Origin: Polytrichum commune
Lineage: Eukaryota; Streptophyta; Polytrichopsida; Polytrichales; Polytrichaceae
NCBI GenBank assembly: GCA_950295325.1
Contig: OX485809.1
Coordinates: forward strand, 36,151,081-36,215,080
Direction of reading: 5' to 3'
DNA length: 64,000 nucleotides
Shown: positions 58,291-64,000 of the stretch, piece after piece
Layout: every line of letters begins with the position of its first letter
Numbering within the stretch: the first letter of the stretch is position 1
The notes under the pieces: generated by a model
Told to the model about the DNA's origin: nothing
Seen by the model: the letters and a program-made list of their open reading frames with translations, nothing else
The model's database searches: none
Position numbers and translations under genes: made by a program

Positions 58291-59776
58291 GAAATTGCCA
58301 CCACGATTCAACCTCATCGATGTAATGAACCCTTTATTGCACTTACAAATCCTGGAGCATTTAGGAATGCGTCTCAGTCCTAGGTGCCCTATCATTTAGC
58401 CAACCCCTCTAACATACCACACAACTCCTAAGCTTGTCAAAAACCTACATCAATGCTTTGATTAACCAATCCTAGGTTGCTTCTAAAATCACCCTCACAT
58501 GCGGTGATGGGGAGATGTCCTTATGCCCTCCACCTTCTCCTAAAACCACCCAACTCTATCCCCTAACCATATTTTAACGGACTTCTACTTCTCTGCCTCA
58601 ATAATACTTTTAACCCCGGATCCCCATGGCCCTGATGTGGCCTCCGAACCCTGTATCATCCCTTCAGTCTGGCCCATAAGTCTTCGATTCTACGTTGTTT
58701 GACTGGTCCTTCGGCCCGTCATAGCCCGTCACCGTCGGCCATTTACCACATGGCCCCTTCGGCCGAGCTCACTCCCCAGTGCCGCTTCTTGAAGGCAGCA
58801 AGTGCACACTCTTAACTGCGAGGTCAGCTGCTCCTCCTTGAGATGTGGTTGCATCCCTTTCCAACCGAGGCATTCACACCGATTTGTTAGGCCCCCTTTG
58901 TCTCGCCATGTGCGACCCCTCCTTGGTCACTGACCACCTTCCGAGAGCACACAATTGATTCTTCTTCAGCATCCGCTTCGTCCCTTGTGATGCTCACATT
59001 GCATCCCTCTTCAATCTACCCTGAGTTGGGTAATCACACCACCTTCCTCACCCCCTCGGCACTTCATCCACCTGTCAATCCTTGACCTTCTGCCTTAAAC
59101 CGGCATCTCAGGGTTGTTGTGCGCCCACATTAGCCTATCCAGTTTTCCTGGTTGCGGCCAATTTGTTCGATCCTCCTTCTTCCGAGTTCTCTTCCCGGAT
59201 TACCACCCAGCTTGCATCTGCGCCCAGACAGGCTGCCATTGAGGATCAATCCCCTGCCTCATCCCCCTTCGAAAATCTCCGAACCCAACACCCTAGAGAG
59301 AAATCCAACAGCCCGCCTTCATCCCGTCTGCAACCCCCCTTCGCACACACACTTGTCTCGCTAATCTCACAGGCCCCTTCAGTCTCCTGATCTTTCCGCA
59401 TTCTTCTGATCCTGCCTCGGGGTTTATCCTAAGAGGTTGGACCCCCCCTAATACAAACACTTGGGATCCCATTTTGAACACTAAGACCCTTGGTCAAGCC
59501 CCCTCCTTAGGCACTACCCCCTTCATCCCCTTCTAGGTTCAATAAACGTAATTACATTAAACAACTAAATCAAAGTTAACTTAATCCTAGCTCTCCTCCA
59601 GATCCCCTCCTTCGGTTTACTTTAAAGCAATCCAAGCTACTCCCCCAGTAATCTAACCTCAGTACAAACTGCTCACACAAATCCTATCCTAATGTCACAA
59701 CAATAATTGAACATAATTCACTTTCACTCTTTTTTATCTTTTTAATTAGTTGAAATAATACTACTTAGGGAAATCG
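58291..59776 (+). other. Pyrimidine-rich, gene-poor segment
   Basis: The plus strand is C+T-rich with repeated 'ttcggcc' strings; similar composition recurs at 63.6-64.0 kb. Frames at 59082-59390 are Pro/Ser-rich from the base bias and have no recognisable domain. Confidence 0.3.
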
Positions 59777-60331
59777 ATGATTCCTTTTGTATTTAAAAAC
59801 ACATGTATGCACAAGATTGGGCTCACACTTAGCATCACTATGGCCAACACCTTGTTTGGAGCGATGTCCGGAGTCCGACCCGTCAATTGGGGTAGATTAA
59901 TTCAGGAGTATGTGGAGAAATCTCTCCCCCACATTGGCCATAAACCCTCATATCTCTCCCCCTACATCCTCCATCTCTACCAGCACCACGGCTGCATCAA
60001 CGAAGTGGAAGAGGATATGCTGACGATAGCAGAAGGTGAGGTGGTGTACAAGCTCGGTCCGGAAGTCGAGATTGCGGAGACCGGAACAAAGGACTCTAGC
60101 GACACCGTGGTTCCAGAACCACCTCCCGCTTCGTCCCCTCCGAAGGTCCGGAAACCAGCCTCGCCGCCACCCCGACAGGAAGTCAGACCTAGCTGGGGAG
60201 TTTCAGTCACTTCTCCTTATGATTTCTTGGTTCTAAATCTCATAAGGAAAGCAACTCCTAAGGCTGGCCAATATGGGAAATGGTTCGGACCGAATTGCGA
60301 ATACCATTCCAAAGCTCGTTTTTTAAGGTGA
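59777..60331 (+). CDS. Unrecognised coding-like ORF, probably retroelement-derived fragment
   Basis: The 184-residue frame is protein-like from about residue 22 to 150: a folded-looking segment (VNWGRLIQEYVEKSLPHIGH, then YLSPYILHLYQHHGCI and EEDMLTIAEGEVVYKLGPEV) followed by a Pro/Ser-rich linker. I do not recognise a named domain. From about 60220 onward the DNA is the antisense of a Ty3/gypsy gag, so the last 35 or so residues are chance translation. The ORF thus appears to be the broken left piece of another coding sequence, joined to the gag fragment by rearrangement or nested insertion. No promoter or intron evidence. Whether it is expressed is unknown. Confidence 0.35.
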   Translation: MIPFVFKNTCMHKIGLTLSITMANTLFGAMSGVRPVNWGRLIQEYVEKSLPHIGHKPSYLSPYILHLYQHHGCINEVEEDMLTIAEGEVVYKLGPEVEIAETGTKDSSDTVVPEPPPASSPPKVRKPASPPPRQEVRPSWGVSVTSPYDFLVLNLIRKATPKAGQYGKWFGPNCEYHSKARFLR

Positions 60332-62095
60332 CAGGGAATAGTTGTAATTTGATCGCATCGGTATCTTCTTGGTTGGCAAGACAAACATTGTTGAATTCTT
60401 GCATGTATGTATTTGGGTCAGTCTTACCCTCGTAGGTCGGTAAGGAAAGCTTTGTTCTCCGAGGTTGTGCGGCCATGTTGGCCGAGTTGGGTGGGTTGTT
60501 TCCAACACCGGATGGATTGTTATTTGATGGTGGTGGGTTGACCTTGGTATTTAAATTATTTCCAAAGTTTTGAAATTGCTTGAGTCTTTCGTCATATTTT
60601 CTCCTTAGTTCGTCAAATTCCTCTTGACTGATAGGCCTCTTGACTTCTTGGTCCGTTTGGATTTGTGTACTTCCTCCAGAGAAGCCGGAGTCTTCGTAGC
60701 TAAATTGCTCTTCAAATTTTCTTTTCAGTTTCTCCCAATTCCTTTGGTTGAATTTTTTTTCATCGGCCGTGTTTCTTTGATGGGTTTTACCCTTGTCCCG
60801 TGCTCCACTTACTGGGTTATGCGTACTTGTGTTTTCACTTGTACCTTTTGTCCTCAAAACATAGGTACCAAGAAGGGTTCCTAGTATAAAATCATCTTCG
60901 TCCTCGCTTTCTTCTTGAGTTAAGTTGTCCTCATTTGTGTTTTTATCTCCTTGGTATATTCTATCATTACCTCTCCTTCACTTTGACTTCTATGGTGGAT
61001 GGGTTCAGTGGCATGGGAACCTATTGCCGGTGGTTCAGAAACATTATTATTTTCTTATTTTCTTGTGGTTCTTTGTCTCGTACGCTTGGTGTACCTCTCT
61101 TCTCTTTCTCTCTTCTATTGTTCATGCCGTCTTACAAAATTTTCTCTAGAATGCATGCGCTCCACATGTTTCTTCTTTGCTTCCTGTTCTCTGGGGGTGG
61201 GTGATGTACTTCTCGTACTAGATGTATCCTCATGATCAACCATGTACGCTACTTAGAGTGTTTCGGGATCATGGTTTTGGCTGGCTCTCTCAGCTTTGGC
61301 GCCTCCATGCATCCGTGTTTCACTTGTTTGCCTATGAATGATCATTTGGGTGATGTTTCTCTTTGTCTTGTTTCTAGGTCATGCTTCTCTTCTGAATCAT
61401 GGTTTCCCACACTACCATTCAAACCACCACATAGAGGTAAGAATATTTTTTTAACATACAAATCATATAACAAACCTTCTTGTTGTAGTGGTATCCTCGA
61501 TGTCGAGTTGCTCCCAACACATAGGCGCTAATTCCTTCTCTTATGTTATTCCATGCCTTGGAAAATATTAATGTTTGCAATTCTTCAGGTAACTCATCAA
61601 TGTTTCTTTCAAACTAAGACCGGTACGTAAAACCTATTTCTTTTTCCTTATATAGTTGCCATATTTTATCCTCATAAATCTTTTGTATATCCCACATTAG
61701 ATCGTGGAATTTCTTGGTTCCTTCCCATTTCCTTAAAGTTGGCTCACTTGTGTCGTATTTTGGATAATCCCATGGCCACTTGCCTAAGGCCGGGACTCCT
61801 TGTTGTATTAACTTCCCTTCTTCTCCTTCTCTGTCAACCTGCACATAAAACCCTCGAAGGTTAAATTGTTCAAGTCTTCGCTGCACAACTCTTTCCACAC
61901 AATTTTGTTATTGCGGTCCAAATGTTTCCGTTGACTCGCGTTCCTCATCTACATCTTGTTGAAGACTTCCACACCATATGTGGTACGTGTTCTCCATTCA
62001 TTCTTGCCATCCAACTTGTCCAAGTATCTTATGTTTGTAGTTAGATATTCCAATTCAGGTAGGTGCAATGTCCATGTGGCGAAATCCCCAGCATG
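60220..62095 (-). pseudogene. Ty3/gypsy-type gag, decayed
   Basis: Reading starts right after the primer-binding-site-like sequence (GDFATWTLHLPELEYLTTNI) and runs through open stretches 61614-61898 (ERVVQRRLEQFNLRGFYVQV; KYDTSEPTLRKWEG) and 60258-60857. The latter carries the retrotransposon gag core: KLSLPTYEGKTDPNTYMQEF, AIKLQLFPVTLK. After VTLK the expected A-L-E-W-Y block is in another frame (RALEWYSQF, then HFPYWPALGVAFLMRF), so there is a one-base frameshift at an A-run (about 60326-60331). Several stops lie between the open stretches. Homology stops abruptly near 60220; no capsid zinc knuckle, protease or polymerase follows. Confidence 0.75.
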
Positions 62096-62102
62096 GTCAC
62101 CA
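62085..62102 (-). other. Candidate primer-binding site
   Basis: TGGTGACCATGCTGGGGA on the minus strand follows an LTR-like CA end (62106-62107) by a few bases and precedes gag. It starts with the obligatory TGG complementary to a tRNA CCA end. It resembles the tRNA-Asp-type site of some plant gypsy elements at 13 of 18 positions only, so the primer tRNA is unresolved. Confidence 0.45.
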
Positions 62103-62105
62103 AAA

Positions 62106-64000
62106 TGTTGAGGCCACCTTCAACCCTCGGCCTTAGACGGAGTAACCCGCTATTGACCGGTTTACATAGACATTACTCCCATCCAAATTAGCTCACCCTA
62201 AACTTTCATTCTTGTAGGTGGTTTGATACAAATTACTCCAATATTCAACATGATGTTCTAATGAATCTCTAATGAGAAGGTGCCCTAGGTTTTCAAGTTA
62301 ATGTTCCCCTAAATCCTAATGTTGAGGTTAAGTGTTCTTAAAGGAAAACCACTCTGATATACAATATCTTGTAGGATTACGTAATCTCTTTCATGGTTTG
62401 AATGACTTGTTTGCCATAAGAGTGGTTCCTCAAGAGTTTCAAGGTTTTGGTATAAATTTCTAAGCATATTCTCTCACTAAGTGCGAGAGACTAAGATTAC
62501 TTAGCTTCCTCATCGTTCATCAAGAACCCGTTACCAAGTAATCTTGTATTGACCCCTTAGACTCCCACAGTTGGTTGAAGCTAGATTCACATGTTCTAAG
62601 TTTAATACTTCAAGACTTTTGCCTAAGTGTTAAATCGGAGGGAACTTAATTATCCCTATCCCTTAATTCTCCAATCTAATTAAGTTTTAATGAGAAAATT
62701 TTGGTGGTATGATAATGACACTACCTCCGGTACCTTCATTGCATATTCACTCGACCCTAGGAATTCTTTATTTGAAGGGTTAGGTTAACTACCAATCTTC
62801 ATTAAAAAAGGAATGTCCCAAAAGGAATCACTTGGTTGATGCTCTCATAATTTCAAGTGCTACCCTTGATGCCATTGAAATTACCTTAGGTTGATCCGAA
62901 ACGGCTATGGTTAGGGGATTCAATTATCATGAGATGGATATGCCCGCTTGCTGGCCTCTCCGAAATCTTCCCCTCCCATCCATGGGCGGCTACATCCATT
63001 GTAATGATTCCATACCTTTGTTTGGAGTGGCCTTGAGGCTACGGATTGGCAACTCACTTGAGTATACTGGGGTAGTATCCTCACCACATGCCTAGGTGAG
63101 TCATTGGGGAATATACCTTAATCTTCCGTTTAATGCTTTCCATCGAAATTCCCTCCTTTGATATAAGTGAGGTCTGGGTAAATCTTTCCTTCATTCCGGA
63201 GTAATCATGCAATCCTACAACTCCTAAATCATCTTCCTTCCCAGATCCCCTCTTCGGTTCTTGATTCTTTAAAGAGGTCATTCGAAAACCCATTGTTTTA
63301 CACTTTTACCTTGGTGCAATCAAGCGAGCATTTTCAATGCCAACGAATTAGTGACCAAATATACCTCGGTTAAACACACTAGCTTCGAGAAGGCTAGGAG
63401 AATCGTGACACTCATGTAGGGTCTTCGAAGCAAATGAAGTGCATTAGGGCCTACAACTTGGCCTCTTATATAGCTTTTAACATCTAGGTTTTTGCATGAT
63501 TCTATAAATATCAAATGCGGCTATATTTAGCTATATGTCCATTTATAGCCTGGATTTCAAGTCTTCACTCTAATTTTATAAATCTACCCCCTTGAGATGT
63601 TTCTATTAGTTATATACCCTTTGGTGTCTTCCGGTTATATATTCATCTCATCTTCATCTCATCTATTCTATTTTGGTCACATGCCTAATTATGTGGATGT
63701 CTTTTCGATTCTCGTACCTAACCCTATTCCCACTGCATAAGGCCTATTCCCACTACCTAAGGTCTATCGGCTCTCGTGCCTACTTATACCCGGTCGGCCG
63801 GTCCTCTGGTCAGGTGCTTATTCTTCTTCTTTGTCCATGTCCCGGGCCTCTCATTCGTATGGCTTGCTCCCAGACACCTGCCTTCGTGGTCCTCCTTCTC
63901 CGGCCGCTAGCTCTCTTCCTTCGGCTGTTGGCTCTCTTCCTTCGAGCCCTTAGTTGATTTGTCTCGGTGCCTTCTTCCCGCCTTTCCTCCTGGATGTAGC
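62106..64000 (-). mobile_element. Probable 5' LTR region of the gypsy element (partial, border unknown)
   Basis: On the minus strand the sequence ending CCTCAACA directly upstream of the primer-binding site should be the LTR 3' end. The LTR start (TG) was not located and may lie beyond the window; part of this stretch may be other sequence. No coding region recognised in it; the short frames at 62907-63957 lack domains. Confidence 0.35.

Overview
The window is nuclear DNA of a land plant with a large, transposon-rich, AT-rich genome. The evidence is two plant-type genes: an arabinogalactan-type fasciclin protein (FLA) and an 11-exon ER lysophosphatidate acyltransferase (LPAT2 class), plus typical plant hAT, PIF/Harbinger, pogo/Tigger, LINE and Ty3/gypsy elements. 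The species cannot be read from sequence alone; a non-angiosperm vascular plant such as a fern or lycophyte is only a guess.

Layout. 0-11 kb: no gene, a patchwork of MITEs, foldback elements and short dispersed repeats. 11.0-15.8 kb: FLA gene (+), an intact single-exon CDS at 15044-15817. It is probably preceded by a 5' UTR exon near 11.1 kb and a long leader intron that holds a nine-unit minisatellite. 15.8-17.4 kb: interval between the two convergent genes, holding a nearly perfect 340-bp hairpin element. 17.45-22.45 kb: LPAT gene (-). I traced all 11 exons; the reading frame is continuous (383 aa) and the introns carry a MITE, a second copy of the hairpin element and tandem repeats. 23.6-27 kb: two decayed non-LTR retrotransposons, one on each strand. 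27-38.9 kb: MITE-rich, including several PIF/Harbinger-type elements with TTA target duplications and a 2.8-kb element with a transposase remnant. 38.94-43.88 kb: a full-length hAT transposon with terminal inverted repeats, a near-perfect 8-bp target duplication and a five-exon transposase gene (-) inactivated by two nonsense codons. 44-57 kb: more MITEs, a pogo/Tigger deletion derivative and dispersed repeats. 57.2-64 kb: retroelement sequence, including a decayed Ty3/gypsy gag (-) with primer-binding-site-like sequence, and a coding-like ORF on the opposite strand.

The two host genes have unrelated jobs: FLA is a GPI-anchored cell-wall/plasma-membrane glycoprotein, and LPAT makes phosphatidic acid in the ER. 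I see no operon-like system. The most interesting structure lies in the mobile DNA: complete elements with readable target duplications, foldback hairpins in and beside genes, and MITE subfamilies that share a core but differ at their ends.
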